From: Toxorhynchites rutilus septentrionalis
Lineage: Eukaryota; Arthropoda; Insecta; Diptera; Culicidae
Reading direction: 5' to 3'
NCBI RefSeq assembly: GCF_029784135.1
Contig: NC_073746.1
Span: forward strand, 287,753,348-287,817,347
DNA length: 64,000 nucleotides
Under the pieces are notes generated by a model that saw nothing but the letters and a program-made list of their open reading frames with translations, had not been told where the DNA came from and did not search any database. Positions 1-11,775 of this stretch are shown in pieces (positions within the stretch are counted from its first letter, which is position 1; each line of letters starts with the position of its first letter). The position numbers were made by a program, and so were the translations under genes.

Positions 1-664
1 GCGAACTTCCTCCTGCTCAAATTTTACGATTTTTCTCTCCATAACATTGATCTACGGGCAGAGACGAATACAACAAAAACTTCCCCCGGGTGCTTAAACA
101 GAAATATTTGCTTTCCATTGTGATTTACATGTCATTGATCCGCATTGATATAATATTGAAACGCCCAGAACAAATGCATGAGGGGTTGCAAAAAAAAAGC
201 CGTTGACTAAGCGCTGGCTAAACTATGTGCTAGAAATCACAAATCCTTCATTTTATACCAAATAAGCTATCTACGGGAGTACGCAGCATACCACGAGGAT
301 TACTTTCCCGATAAGTGTACTTGACGTCAGTTTCTTGTGACGTCATCAATCAACTGTCATACATCGAAGTGTGGCACCTTGCTATTATACTGTGTCAATA
401 AGTTCTAGAAATAAATTTTAATTTTTCGTTACAGTTTGAAGAACACACACGTGTTTTTATTTCTTCTCCGATCTATGGCCATTCCAACAGGAAGGAGTTG
501 CAATATTTCCTCTCTCCACAATGTCCATACAACGAACGCTGCATTTGATTCGCAGTGGTATATGAATATTGTAACTCATAGATGCACAAGTAGAACCTTA
601 TTGACAGCACAATAGTGCAGAACAAATGTATGAGAAAACGGGAATGCAATTTTCGTTTTTCGTT
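1..664. other. AT-rich stretch without a gene; paired CRE-like sites
   Basis: I see no coding sequence here. The only notable structure is a pair of perfect TGACGTCA palindromes at 322-329 and 338-345, the consensus cyclic-AMP response element bound by CREB/ATF bZIP proteins. Short in-frame stretches have no recognisable similarity. Confidence 0.4.
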
Positions 665-795
665 TATTTCCACCATTTACAAATTAGGTAATCGTAATGT
701 ATAGCATATTGACGAAATCACCGTTATCTTTATTTAATGACAAAGCGGCATGTCATTTGATTTCGCACCCTTAATGAATGACGTAGTCCTACGTC
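665..795 (-). repeat. Dispersed repeat copy with GACGTAG/CTACGTC end
   Basis: Read on the minus strand, this begins with the near-palindrome at 780-795 (arms GACGTAG and CTACGTC, centre TC). It continues through an 'attaagggtgc' motif and a 'gtaaatggt' motif. The same order of motifs occurs on the plus strand at 12953-13175, so these are two inverted copies of one dispersed repeat. No coding capacity is visible. Confidence 0.6.
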
Positions 796-1074
796 GAAGA
801 ATCACTTTATCGTGAAACATTAAAGGTGAAGGTGGAAGCTAGCTACAAATGGCTGCCACAATGGCGCTCATTTCTTTCATCTCCCTTCCTCGCAAATCTA
901 TTTCGCGAAACAGTGTGAAGAAAATGATCGTTTTCACACACTTCCCATCAAGTAATATCAACCAAACTCTAATCGATTACTCACAAGATATCAAATTTTC
1001 ATTGGCTGTGGGGAGAGTTCTATCTCTATTCTATCATATTTTCTGTATTAAACATTTATTCTATATAACGGAGA

Positions 1075-1250
1075 AACCTGTTATTTGCATGTGGTTGAAA
1101 AATCTTGAACGAGAATTGTGTCTGAATCAATCAATGAACAGTTCTGCAATTGGACTCCTGAACTTGCGCTTAGTAAGAAAACGTGAATGTTTGAAGGTAT
1201 TGATAACAAAAACAAATATTGGGCGGGACGAAGTTTGCCGGGTCAGCTAG
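1075..1250 (+). mobile_element. Helitron-type 3' terminal fragment (CTAG end)
   Basis: The fragment ends GGGTCAGCTAG followed by T (1251). Helitrons typically end in CTRR, usually with a short hairpin just upstream, and insert between A and T. Here GGC at 1231-1233 can pair with GCC at 1236-1239 region, and the longer copy at 58.87 kb pairs GGCA with TGCC. The body matches the tails at 54.36-54.45 kb and 58.67-58.90 kb, including the phrase 'cttagtaagaaaacgtg'. Family assignment is inferred from the end structure and from the Rep-like fragment linked to the same end motif at 21 kb. Confidence 0.55.
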
Positions 1251-1253
1251 TGT

Positions 1254-3510
1254 GTTATAAATTTGCTCATGTTACGCTCGCATATGATTAGAATTTTACT
1301 TCATATGCAAATGCACCTCCTATATATATTTATATTTGCAATTGTTCAGCGGAACATATCGCTCATACATTTTATCTTAGTATTGAATTGTTATTTTTTT
1401 TTCAAATGCATTCAAAGATTCGTTTCAATGAAGCCCCAAACTATTAAAGATCTCTGGCAGTAAATCATAACTACGCATTTTGTTACAATTATGAACCCGG
1501 CTAGAATAGTCGCCATTGAGCTTTCATCGCTGAACCTGAGCGGCGCTAGCATGTGGGCGCCTTACGATGCTGGAAAAGTGGTCAACATAGCGATGAGAAT
1601 CGTTATACTTTTGCTACCTCCATTTACACCACGATTCGGCATCGGATGGAAGTTCGGAGTAAGGGAACCCAAAATAATTCTTAGAGATTCTTGCTGATTA
1701 GATGAAGAACACAATTTCATAGTGTTGTCGGAAGGATCCTATTCATTTGTATTGAAGTTTATACCAGACAATAGTCGAATAATGTTATTAGCTGACAGAA
1801 CTAAAAAAATCGTTCACAATTTCGCCTACATCGGAACAGCTAGTACGCTATTTACCAAGAGAACATCCAATTTACACGCCTTTACTCATAGTGTTACATT
1901 GACCATCATTATCTCGGAACCACATCCTTTCACACAACAGCATCGACATTGCTTTGGATGCAGCAATGCTACCGGTTGCACCTACCGACACCGGTACATT
2001 GTTGCGAAATGAAATAAACATTCAAACCTCGTAATCTAGTGCCCAAATCATGTAGAACGAGCCCCCTCTCAAACATTGCCAACACATAAAACGCCGAAGA
2101 GCACTTCGGAGCTAACTTTCCCAGCAACTCGTCCGGCAGCAGCAGCAGCAACTGTCGATCCGACGATACAAAAGGCAGCATCCCACATGCATCTTACGCT
2201 AGAGATTCGATTGGATTCGACGCTATAATGTGTCGTGGCCGAAAGCCATGCCGGCCTCCGCGGCCGAGTTATGGCTAATCAATATAAACGAAACAAGACG
2301 GCGTCGGATTGCCGTAAAAGTCTCTCCGATTATGAATGAAACTGCTCAATCCCATGATCTCCGCCGACGGCCAGACGGCAACAGAGAGGAGGCGAAATTG
2401 AATGAATGAATTTTTAAAACCACTACAAATCAACCCCTGCGACTTCCCGAGCACCGTCCTCGTCACGGAGGCAGCTCGAGCGCGCCTGCCCATGTCTCCG
2501 TTGGACCATCGTAATGTTATTTTTTTTGCCGAGGTGGACAACGCAGCGCGCTTCATTCATTCGCGACGTACGACGGTCCAACCACTAATGGTAGTCCATT
2601 TGGCTGTTTATCGCTAGCTCTCCAAGCGGGGAGGGAGCTTAGCTAATAAACAATTGTGAATTGACGAGGTGGTATAGGGTAAGCTGACCACATATCAGCA
2701 TAGGAATTTCAAAACACTGATTCAATTTCGATGCATTCCATTCACTAGCAGAGATCGACCCACGCAGTCAAAATCTAGGAAAAACATAACCTTATGTTTG
2801 TATGTGCGTTCTTTTACCTTGTCTGCCCATGTAGATAAGTGTTCCATTAGGTGATTAACCCACGCAATACCGCTTATGCTTATGGTGGAAATCGAAGATT
2901 ACGTTTCCGCTGTTGAGATTCATTTTCGCTTTCGCTTTATTCATTTTGACGCAATTGATGCTAATTATCTGGTTTGTTAGCTATTGTAGTTGGACGTTTC
3001 GAAATGAGATTTTATCTAGATACATTATCCACCGCCACCTGATGAACGATGAAAAGTGTGCGACACCTTTCCAGATTAGGTCCAATGCTTCCCCCTACAC
3101 ATTATACATTTCACTGATAAATTTTCTGTTTTTCTTGTTTTAATGTAGGACTATGCCCAACGGAAATATATGGAGGGGTAAAATGAAAATAAAATGAGAG
3201 ATTTCGAATTGGATTTTTAAATTTTAGTTCATTATTCGAATAAATCGAGTATTGAAAATGCCCCAACGAATTGATAATTGGATAAATGAAAAATTTAGAC
3301 ATCTCTAGTCACAGGACATTGAAATTGGCATAGATTCTTTCTGTCAATATTATAATTAAAAACAAAAAAGACTTTGACCGTAATCATGTGCCGAGACGTA
3401 TGTGTGCAACATAATAAGGCGACGGTGACATTGGATACGCCTATGTGCAAAAGTGTGACCGTGTGTATCGTGTGCAATCGTGAGAAGTAAACAACTACAT
3501 ATAGTTCCAT
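1254..3510. other. Non-genic stretch with a GC-richer block
   Basis: No convincing gene is present. The block at about 2060-2640 is clearly richer in G and C than its flanks and contains a short CAG run (2133-2147). Open frames there exist on both strands but lack recognisable domains. It may be single-copy regulatory or untranslated sequence. The remaining DNA is AT-rich and shows no structure I can name. Confidence 0.3.
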
Positions 3511-3749
3511 TCAGGGGTATAACAAAAACGTCAAATCCCTCATATTGCCAGTGTACCCAATATTGCTGCGGTTCACTGACATTTTGGTTCTGTCAATTAC
3601 TGTTGTTTACAACTCGGTCCGGTTATGTAGTCGAATAGTGGCTAACTTTAAACTCCATGTTAAATGTGAACACCTCCATGAGAAACCGAAATATGAAAAT
3701 CGCTCATGCAGTTAGAAATAAAGCAGCGCATTTTTCTTTATATTTACTA

Positions 3750-5041
3750 AAGGGTGTGTCACATCAAATTGCATCACGGAAAAAACGCTGTAGAAATTTA
3801 ATTTTTAGGAATTATATCTTCAGCTTTCGCTTATAATCAGATAAGAGTGTATAGATCACGTTGGCCATGCTTCACTGTCAATTTTTCGTAAATTTGGAAA
3901 AAGGGCGTCGAACGAAAAAGAGCGTCGTGAATTAATCCTGCGCACTCACTTCGAGAATCCGGAGTTGTCACATCGGGACATCGGTAAAATGCTGGGAATC
4001 GTCCAATGCACGGTCAGCAGAGTACTAAAACGATACTTCGAGAACCTAACCATCGACCGGAAGGTGAAGAACGGCAAAAATGGATGCTCCGTCAGTGAAA
4101 ATGATCACAAGCGCGTAGTTAAGCAGTTTAGACGTGATCCGAGAAGTTCGGTCCGGGATGTCGCCAATAAGCTGAATTTGTCAAGTTCATTCGTCCAGCG
4201 GACCAAGCAGCGGGAGGGACTGCGTACATGCAAGGTTCAGAAGGCTCCTAACCGCGACGAAAGGCAAAACATGGTGGGGAAGACGCGAGCCCGGAAGCTG
4301 TACACCGAAATTCTGACGAAGCCGCATTGCCTGGTAATGGACGATGAAACCTACGTCAAAGCGGACTTTCGTCAGGGCCTGTTGTTCTTCTCCGCAGAGG
4401 ACAAATTCAGCGTTCCGGAGGAGATTCGCAAACAGAAACTATCCAAGTTTGCCAAAAAGTACATGGTGTGGCAAGCGATCTGCTCTTGCGGAAAGCGGAG
4501 CGCCCCCTTCTTGATGACCGGCACGGTGAACGGGCAGGTTTACCTTAAGGAGTGCCTACAGAAGCGCTTACTACCACTATTCAAGCAGCACGAGGGCCCG
4601 ACCATCTTCTGGCCGGATCTCGCTTCGTGCCACTATTCAAAGGACGTGTTGGAGTGGTACGAAGCCAACGGGGTCACCTTCGTGCCAAAGGAAATGAACC
4701 CGCCCAACGCGCCGGAGCTTCGCCCAATAGAGAAATATTGGGCGATTATGAAGCAGGCCCTCCGGAAGAACCCAAAAGTTGTCAAATCGGAGGCGGACTT
4801 CAAGAGAAAATGGCTTTCTGTTAAAAAAAAACTACAACCTGACGTTGTACAGAACCTTATGGACGGGGTAAAGAGGAAGGTGCGAGCATACGGGCTTGGG
4901 CTCGAAGTATGAATAAAAAGAAAATGCTAAAAGTTGTTTAATAGTTTTTATTTTACTGTCTAAAATTTTCAAAAGGATCGGTCTACTGAGCGAATTTCTA
5001 CAGCGTTTTTTCCGTGATGCAATTTGATATGACACCCCCTT
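3750..5041 (+). mobile_element. Tc1/mariner DD37E transposon, full length
   Basis: The element is about 1292 bp, flanked by TA at 3748-3749 and 5042-5043, the target duplication of the Tc1/mariner superfamily. Its inverted repeats are about 48 bp and nearly perfect; both contain the phrase CATCACGGAAAAAACGCTG. It encodes one transposase on the plus strand. DD37E transposons (ITmD37E) were described from mosquitoes, which is the main taxonomic hint in this window. Ends and length look complete, but the transposase start codon appears mutated. Confidence 0.92.
3902..4912 (+). pseudogene. DD37E transposase, start codon apparently lost
   Basis: The frame is open from about 3842 to the stop at 4910-4912, roughly 336 codons from the presumed first codon, the usual size for this family. 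The two other DD37E transposases here begin MASK; this one reads RASN at the same place, with AGG at 3902-3904, so ATG>AGG is the simplest explanation. An N-terminal helix-turn-helix region (SHRDIGKMLG) precedes the catalytic core. The triad is D in VMDDET, D in WPDLASCHY and E in LRPIEKYW, with 37 residues between the last two, hence DD37E. No internal stop or frameshift is visible. A shorter product from an internal ATG such as 3989 would lose the first DNA-binding helix. Confidence 0.85.
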
Positions 5042-5156
5042 TATCTCCGTGATTTCAACGATTTCATTCCTCGCAAATGATATGTTGGTAAACAAATTGA
5101 CGCCATATTGATTTTGATTTTGGGTAGCCTATATTCAATTGATGTCTAACCCCTGG

Positions 5157-6560
5157 TTTCATTGGTGTGGTTAAACTGCTTCTCCCCGCTTCGTTCAAAA
5201 TCATCTGCTTTGAGCGAACAATATAGTTTGTTTTTATGTCAGCTATCGTACAATCAAATTTTAGTATGTGCTCCGAACTAATGTCACCGTACCTTAAAAC
5301 AAAATTTCAAGTGACTAGAGACAGTACTCGATGCAAAGACGCCAAAACGTACTCGCTCCGAACGTTCGACGGAAAATATCACTACTGTCAATGAAATCAA
5401 TGAAAATTATCCAAACATCTTTATTCGACATTATTCTCAGAAACTTGCACACTGCACCGAATCTTGACAAAATATTATGGTTCTCCTACAAGATCAAACT
5501 AACACTACAATTGAGTGGTATGATAATCACTTCATTCGAAGGATAAAATGTCTACGAGTTATATGCTTGATACTTATCGATCTAAAACCTTGTTTTAATA
5601 GCTCACAAATTGCTTTTGAAACAAGCAATGGACAAAATCACGACAATCGGGATGTGGATGGAGCATATTCTCGCTGCCAGTCAAATCACTGCGCTAATTT
5701 GCGCTGGATATCTTCAAAGAGGAATCGATTCATGCCGGGATATTTTGCTGGACCGCTGATTTGTACACCAACATCACCGAACACTTCGAGTGGATCCGTG
5801 CGGAAGCTTTAGAAATATATTTTGAAATATTGTCTTCATGGCTTATCCCTTTAGTATCAACCAACTACTCATTTTTGTGAAACCAACACCGTATGGTGAT
5901 ATTTTATCAAGAGACTATTTTGAACATTAATATCTTCTTGTTGGTTGAGGGAAGTGGTATAACGAATGTTTTATTCGAAAGATAAATTAGTGATGTTTGT
6001 TAAATACATATCCGAAAAATTATTTCAACACTTCAAAAACTGTTTTGAATGCTATACTATTGAAATTAAAAAATATCTTATTTATCAAGATTATTCGATG
6101 GGCAATCCCGTTTCTATTTTGCAACCGTGTTGAACGGAAATGCAAAAATTTTCGCCTCATAATGCATTCACAGAAATATTCACGAAAGAAGTTCTATGCT
6201 TGTACTTGCTTGGACTTTTCAGGAATCTTTCGAAATATTCATTCATTTAGAATTGATTCAGATGCATCTTCAAACAAATGATAACTATGCCAACGATCCT
6301 TGTGGTTGTATCACAGATATAACCCCCACCCCTAGTGATGAATAATATGCGTTTGGTCTTTGTGAAAATGATGACATTTTATGTGGTTGGAGTTCGAGTG
6401 TACGGACGATCTTCATTTCCAACAAACACCATATCTTAGAAACGGTAAGTGCCACGAAATGCATGTCCATGGCTCTACTCTATAACACAATAAAAATTAG
6501 AAAAAAAAAACTTATAAAAAAATTAAATAAAACATTTTCCTCATCGCTTGTTGATACACC
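5157..6560. other. Non-genic stretch with one dispersed repeat
   Basis: No gene is recognised. The part around 5536-5640 ('aaaatgtctacgagtta...', 'ttgttttaatagct...aaattgctttt') matches, in inverted orientation, 24590-24700, so it is a two-copy dispersed repeat of unknown class. The rest is AT-rich without visible structure. Confidence 0.4.
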
Positions 6561-6565
6561 CTATA

Positions 6566-7372
6566 GGGTAACACGGGGTGATTTTGACCACCCCTTTATC
6601 TCAAAAATAACGGCTCAACTTGGATTTTTATAATGTCATTTCCTTCTATTGTTGAACCGTATGTACCTAAAGTAAAAAAACTTTGGTATAACTTCACAAG
6701 TAGAGGGAAACGGTAGCTTCAACACAGCAAGCACCTTGATCGTCAAAAAATGTGAGTTTTCCGATAGTGGTTTTAAGGTTTTTCCCGCTAATTAAACTAA
6801 CTTTTCGGGTGTTGTGAAGTAAAGTTCTGTTCGCCTACAGAAGAGGAACAATTTGATGTAGCGAAACTGTAAGTTTGATAACAATAAATTAAATTAATTG
6901 CATTTTAATTTTTGCGTGATGTGTGGGGTGACATGGGCACGTTTCTGTGGGGTGAATTGGTCCTACAGGTTTGAGACTTTTCTTTGGTCTAATTGATTCC
7001 AGATGCCGCTGAATTACAAAAAGAGGATGGACAGACAACGTTAGAGGGAGCAGTAGCTTGAAAGAGCAACGCAGGCCATCGAGAACGGATTTTCTTTGAC
7101 CAAGCATCAAAAGTGTTTGAAAATGCTCGACCAACAGTGAAAAGACTCATGCAGAATTCAAGATGGTGTCAATCCAACTTTTCTGGTCTGGAATCTGGCC
7201 AAGACACCTGGTATCGATCCCAAAACATTGTTACTGATTGTAACATTATCCCAAAATACTTTACATAAACATAAGTATGTTTTTTTTCGATGAAACACAC
7301 ACTGGACCAAATCACCCCACAGACGGTCCAAATCGACCCGCATCAAATTTTAATGTCCAAAAATCATCTCTT
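6566..7372 (+). mobile_element. Pogo-like element, degraded copy
   Basis: It starts GGGTAACACGGGGTGA after TA (6564-6565) and is colinear with the complete copy at 21677-22751, including 'tcaacttggattttt' and 'ttgattccagatg'. An ATG at 7002 begins MPLNYKKRMDRQR, a pogo-type DNA-binding start, but a stop follows after residue 13. The right end has diverged, so the 3' boundary is approximate. It is a non-autonomous relic. Confidence 0.7.
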
Positions 7373-7374
7373 TT

Positions 7375-8113
7375 ATTTTTGTCACATATTTTTTAATCAA
7401 CTCATTGAACATCGTCATTCGTGATGACAGTGGTAACGTGTCGACGTCTAGTGGCGACTTTAAAATAGGGGTCAAATTTTGGGTCGCAAACTCGAGAGTG
7501 TAATCTCTATTAGATTAGAAGACACGATAGCGGTTTTAAATTGTTAAAATTTGAATGCAAATTTCCACATCATGTTATTGATTTATTTGAAACGCGTATT
7601 CCTGACTCTTATTTAACCATTTGTATACACATTTCCAACATTTTTAGTGAAACTTTTCATTATAATATGAAGTTGTCTTTTAAAACAATTTTTTTGTGAG
7701 ATTTTTTCACTAGCTACAAAAAAAGTATTTCCCATTTAAATACATTTAAATGCTAATACCAATTTTATACAGAAAAGTTAATTTTAGTTATTTTTTTAAA
7801 AATTAATTTTTAGCATAATTTAAGTTTTAAAAACGTGTTCATTCCGCCTGAAAATCTATGATTATCTTTGGCGCCCCCTAAACTAGTAATCGACACTCAA
7901 TGCCGTCAATGCGAATATCGACCTGGATTTTCCGATGAAATTATTTTTGGTTACAGCAATGGAAACCACGGCATCCAAACGAGACAGTATAGTTTTGATA
8001 GTAAGCAACTGGTTTAAATGTAAACATATGATGTAATAACTATCTACGCTCCATTTATTTGAACATAGCCGATGAAAACCACTCAATTTTCAGGAATAAT
8101 ATAATTGTATGAA
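7375..8113. other. AT-rich stretch, nothing recognised
   Basis: Long A/T runs and short spurious frames; I see no repeat relationship or gene. Confidence 0.3.
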
Positions 8114-8160
8114 TACAGTGGAACCCCGAATAATCCACGGTGCGAATTATTCGCGACAGC

Positions 8161-8360
8161 GAGGTCCACAGTAAATCAATAGGCCTTCCCGGAATTTGAA
8201 CTTGAGTGGAAGGTTCATGCTCTTTTGTTTTGGTCATAGTTTTCACATTATCTGACCACTGAGGTCCACAGTAAATCTATAGGCCTTCCCGGAATTTGTC
8301 CTTGAGTGGAAGGTTCATGCTCTTTTGTTTTGGTCATAGTTTTCACATTATCTGACCACT
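8161..8360 (+). repeat. Tandem duplication, two 100-bp units
   Basis: Units 8161-8260 and 8261-8360 differ at only about three positions (8178, 8199-8200 and their counterparts). Each starts GAGGTCCACAGTAAAT and ends TCTGACCACT. The duplication lies just inside the left Tigger-like terminus, so it is probably a recent local duplication within that element. Confidence 0.9.
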
Positions 8361-9099
8361 GATGTACACGCTGTCCATATACCACTGATGTGGGGGGCTG
8401 TCCATATACCACGTGGACAGAAAAAGCACGATTTTAGACCCCCCTTCTCCTCCGTGGACGAGCGTGGACATTATCTATACCCCTCCCCCTGTTGCCCACG
8501 TGGACATTTCTCCATTTTTTGACAACAAATTTGGAAAATAATTGAATTGCTATTAAATTCCATTTTAAATATGTTTCTATTTTCTATTCTATGGCTTGAC
8601 ATTGATAGAAATGTTAGCTTTTTAAATAGTAGCGGTTTGTTCTCAATTTGTTCCCCAACATTTCCCGTGAAATTATTGTATGGCTGTTTAGTTTCTCCCA
8701 AATTCCATTAACGTTATTATTAAATTATATTACGTTTTTTATTCTTAATTTTTTTTTAGACTTTCAGCTGTCTTCTCCCCTTTTGAAACTCCTAAGCTGG
8801 TTCGTCCCAGCAAGAACGACCTAATGAGTGCCGCGAGGTGTGTTTACTTATTTCCAACATTATTGATTTTGCATGCAGATACGGATAAACAATTTAAAAT
8901 GTTTATATCACGATAATTTCTACACATTTACATATTGAGTTCTTTACATTGGAAGTGTGGCAAAGATGTCCGATTACCAAGACCCCAGGCCAATGGCGAT
9001 GAATCATGGAGGGGAAAAAACAAGGATCTTTGGATCACAATTTCTTATTCAAATTTTCAAATACAAGTTGTTAAATAAGTTTATAAAGGTTTATCTTCG

Positions 9100-9540
9100 A
9101 GGATGACCACAAATGCTCCTGCTGATCCCGTCAAACTTCCGGAGGTTCTCGTATTTTAGGCAAACAAAAACAATTTGTTCGACCGAATTGCGGATCTCGC
9201 ACAGATCGCAAATGGGACGACAGAATCTCATGTTGATGGTATGTGATATTTTGCAGTGGCGGGTTCTTAGTCTGAATCTTAGTGGAGTGCTTAGTCTGAA
9301 TCTTAGTGGATTCGCTGGATGAATGAATCTTAGTGGATTCGCTGCTCCCTCGTCGCTTTCACGTCTTCGATTCTGGTTATGGAGCCTTTGATTTTTCGGA
9401 CCGCTTCAAGCCGCTTCAACGAACAATTTTCGTGAAATGAATTAACAAAAGTTCGTTTTAGGCCCACTGAGCCCGTCCCAGCTCTGAAGTTGTTTCTGAT
9501 GGTCACCTGGTCCACTCGGACCACCAACATCATGTCACCT
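9100..9540 (-). pseudogene. Possible LINE ORF2 C-terminal relic
   Basis: On the minus strand the segment near 9120-9230 translates to a C-x2-C...C arrangement (CDLCEIRNSVEQIVFVC), resembling the cysteine-rich tail of non-LTR retrotransposon ORF2 proteins (CxxC...H...C), with Q where His is expected. The adjoining frame 9330-9533 has no recognised domain. A short in-place repeat of 'aatcttagtgga' occurs at 9280-9345. The remainder up to about 10200 is GC-richer but broken by stops. The assignment is weak. Confidence 0.3.
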
Positions 9541-10247
9541 GTTGTAAGATTTTTTGTTAAGATAGTCAGATGCGTCTCCTCGCCTCCGCTGGTTTAGACA
9601 AGGAAGCTTGCAGTTCTGGAGATTTTCGCCGCGTCCACGAAGATGCCAAACGGTGGTTCCCCTACTTCAGCGCATACCAGACCTGTTGGTATGGAATGTA
9701 GCAAGCCAAAGATAATCCGCAGTGAAGTTTACCTCTGGCCAGGCACGTCAGTTAGAGACCATCTCTGGCCACCCGTAATCGGGTCATCAGGTATTACTCC
9801 GGTGAGGTTTGGTAATCGTTAAAAAAACCGAGAGACGCAGTTCATCCTCAGGTTTTCGTCGTATAGCTTGATGCGAACACTGGAATCTTGGAATCTGGAT
9901 GGAATCTTGAGTTTCTTCGTGGAGGCGCCTAAAACTCGTTTACCCAACATTTACCTCGAAGGTTCGATTTGACGCCAGGTTTTTCACAAAGTGCAGCAGA
10001 TTGCCGTCAATCCCCCAGTCTGTCATTGTATTCAGAATTAGTGGAATCCAGGTTCGGTTGTATGTATTCTCAAGATTTAAGACTACAATCTCCACGTTTT
10101 GTCGATCGTTTCTAAATTCCTAAAACAGAATTTTCAATTCCACCAGACTCAATGAACGACTTCCTCCAAGTGAAGATCGGCTTCAGGGATAACTAATAGA
10201 GATGCATTTCGCTTGCCCTAAAGATTTTTTCCGATCAACATTGTTAT

Positions 10248-10749
10248 TTTTTTTTATATCCCATTTATTTATTTATCAGGCTCATTAGCATTTTATCTGT
10301 AACAGAGCCGGGTTTTTATCGTGTACATGTACATATGTTTATGTTTCTATAAATTGTAAATTACACAGTAGAAGTAGTAGCCATTTAGGCGTTAGGTTTT
10401 CTGTTCCATTACATTATGGTAAATTACACTCTAGTAGCCATTTCGGCGTAAGGGTTTTCTATCTGTTCTTCCATTGTTCAGCAGACCGGACAGCGGAGAC
10501 AGTTGATATTGATTATTGTTGGGTTATTTATAGAACAGCAGCCCGATGTTTCTTGCAGAGCAGAGCAGTTGTATGGATGAATTAATCTTTGTTCCACCGT
10601 GGATCGATCTCCATAGCTGATATGATGGTTGCGTGGACGTAATTATTCTATAACAACACAAAGATGGTCAATTGAGGGCCCTGAGTTTGAACTCACGATC
10701 GATCGCTTAGTAAGCGAACGCGTAACCAAGTGGCTACGAAGACCCCCTT
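10248..10749 (-). mobile_element. tRNA-derived SINE with 10-bp target duplication
   Basis: On the minus strand the element opens with a tRNA-like head: an A box around TAGCCACTTGGTTACGCG and a B box in GAGTTCAAACTCAGG. It ends in an A-rich tail (T-run at 10248-10256 on the plus strand). It is flanked by direct repeats ACATTGTTAT at 10238-10247 and 10750-10759. Together these show retroposition of an RNA polymerase III transcript. Length is about 500 bp. It is similar in design to mosquito tRNA-SINEs such as Feilai, but I cannot assign the family. Confidence 0.85.
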
Positions 10750-11412
10750 ACATTGTTATAAATAATAAAACTTTTCATCGTCCGTCGCGATTTGTTTGAA
10801 ATCTGCGAGTTTTCATTGCGTTTATAAGGCGAGTCGCTGATAGAAACACGATCCATTCATCTAACTTCCGATCAAATAGTGTAGAACCATATATCGCAGC
10901 GTTTTACGTAAGCAGAGTTCACCAAGTTCCAGGCTCATTCACGAATATGAATATTTGTAATGAATCTGCTATTTCATGTGTCGTGTACTGAGGATGACTC
11001 TTGATCTGCATCTCGATTTGATTATCATCAGTGGTGATACAAACTTCCCAGGCAAGCCAATAGGAGTGTTTTTGTGAACGTTTTTCTGCCAGCCAATCCG
11101 AATGAAGCGCGGGATCTCTCGCGAAAGAGTGAAAAAAGATAGAACTTCCCAAACTTTTGCTTTGCTTTGACAGTTCCTTCTGCCCACATCAGAAAGTTGG
11201 AACTAGACAATCAAGATGGGTGCAGCAAGACATGGAAAATTTCGCTCAGTTTCTCATCGATTGAACGATGTAAGCAATATTCAAGCTTACTACAGGATAA
11301 ATAATAATATTTCAAATTTATATTTATATTCCACTGAATTTTCTAATATTGAATTGTATCGAGTCCGAGAAAAACTTTAAATCACATTTGTGATTGATAT
11401 GAATTTCTTCCA

Positions 11413-11775
11413 TCAGACACGTACAACTTGTTTCCGTTGTAAAGACGAATTCCGATTTGACCGATTCGTATGATTTCGTAATTCAATGTTGATGACTTTA
11501 GCGAAAACATTTCGCAAGAACCGATTTCTCATCTGAAAAATTCGCTCATTCTTAAACAAACGATACTGGAGACACTTATCCAGAAATATGGTCTGTGCAT
11601 CCATGAAAGAAATTGTTTTTCGTGCTCCATTTTCGCAAAACTTGGGAGTTCTAAAAAATGGAAACGATATTTTTACTTTGGTGGCGTCTTCATCTTTCAT
11701 TTTCTTCAATGGCTTTAAAACAAATGGAAGTAAATCGATCGCTTTCAGTTCATGTACGTCATTTTCGGAATACAC
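11413..11775 (-). CDS. Unrecognised open frame, 120 codons
   Basis: This minus-strand frame lies between the SINE and the right CCACGTGGAC terminus. The predicted product is basic and rich in Phe, Lys and Arg, with no motif I recognise. An in-frame stop lies directly before the ATG. Opposite-strand frames overlap it, so chance is a real possibility. If the 8394-12051 pile is one element, this would be its only candidate coding remnant. Confidence 0.15.
   Translation of the reverse strand: MYSENDVHELKAIDLLPFVLKPLKKMKDEDATKVKISFPFFRTPKFCENGARKTISFMDAQTIFLDKCLQYRLFKNERIFQMRNRFLRNVFAKVINIELRNHTNRSNRNSSLQRKQVVRV

Larger units (their letters stand above)
3512..5155 (-). mobile_element. MITE split by a DD37E transposon
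   Basis: The outer parts (3512-3747 and 5044-5155) form one short inverted-repeat element that begins CAGGGGT and ends ACCCCTG. An uninterrupted relative lies inverted at 13210-13532. Shared internal landmarks include 'gccagtgtacccaatattg' and 'gtagcctatattcaattg'. The DD37E element at 3750-5041 is inserted in the middle, so the MITE is the older insertion. Confidence 0.8.

Noticed and set aside
2275..2617. Antiparallel open frames in a GC-rich block
   Set aside because: No domain, both strands open, and GC-rich DNA produces such frames by chance.
10680..10749. tRNA gene
   Set aside because: It is the head of a SINE with A-rich tail and flanking target duplications.
10919..11210. Three overlapping minus-strand frames of 60-77 codons
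   Set aside because: All three frames open in the same DNA without domain support; spurious.
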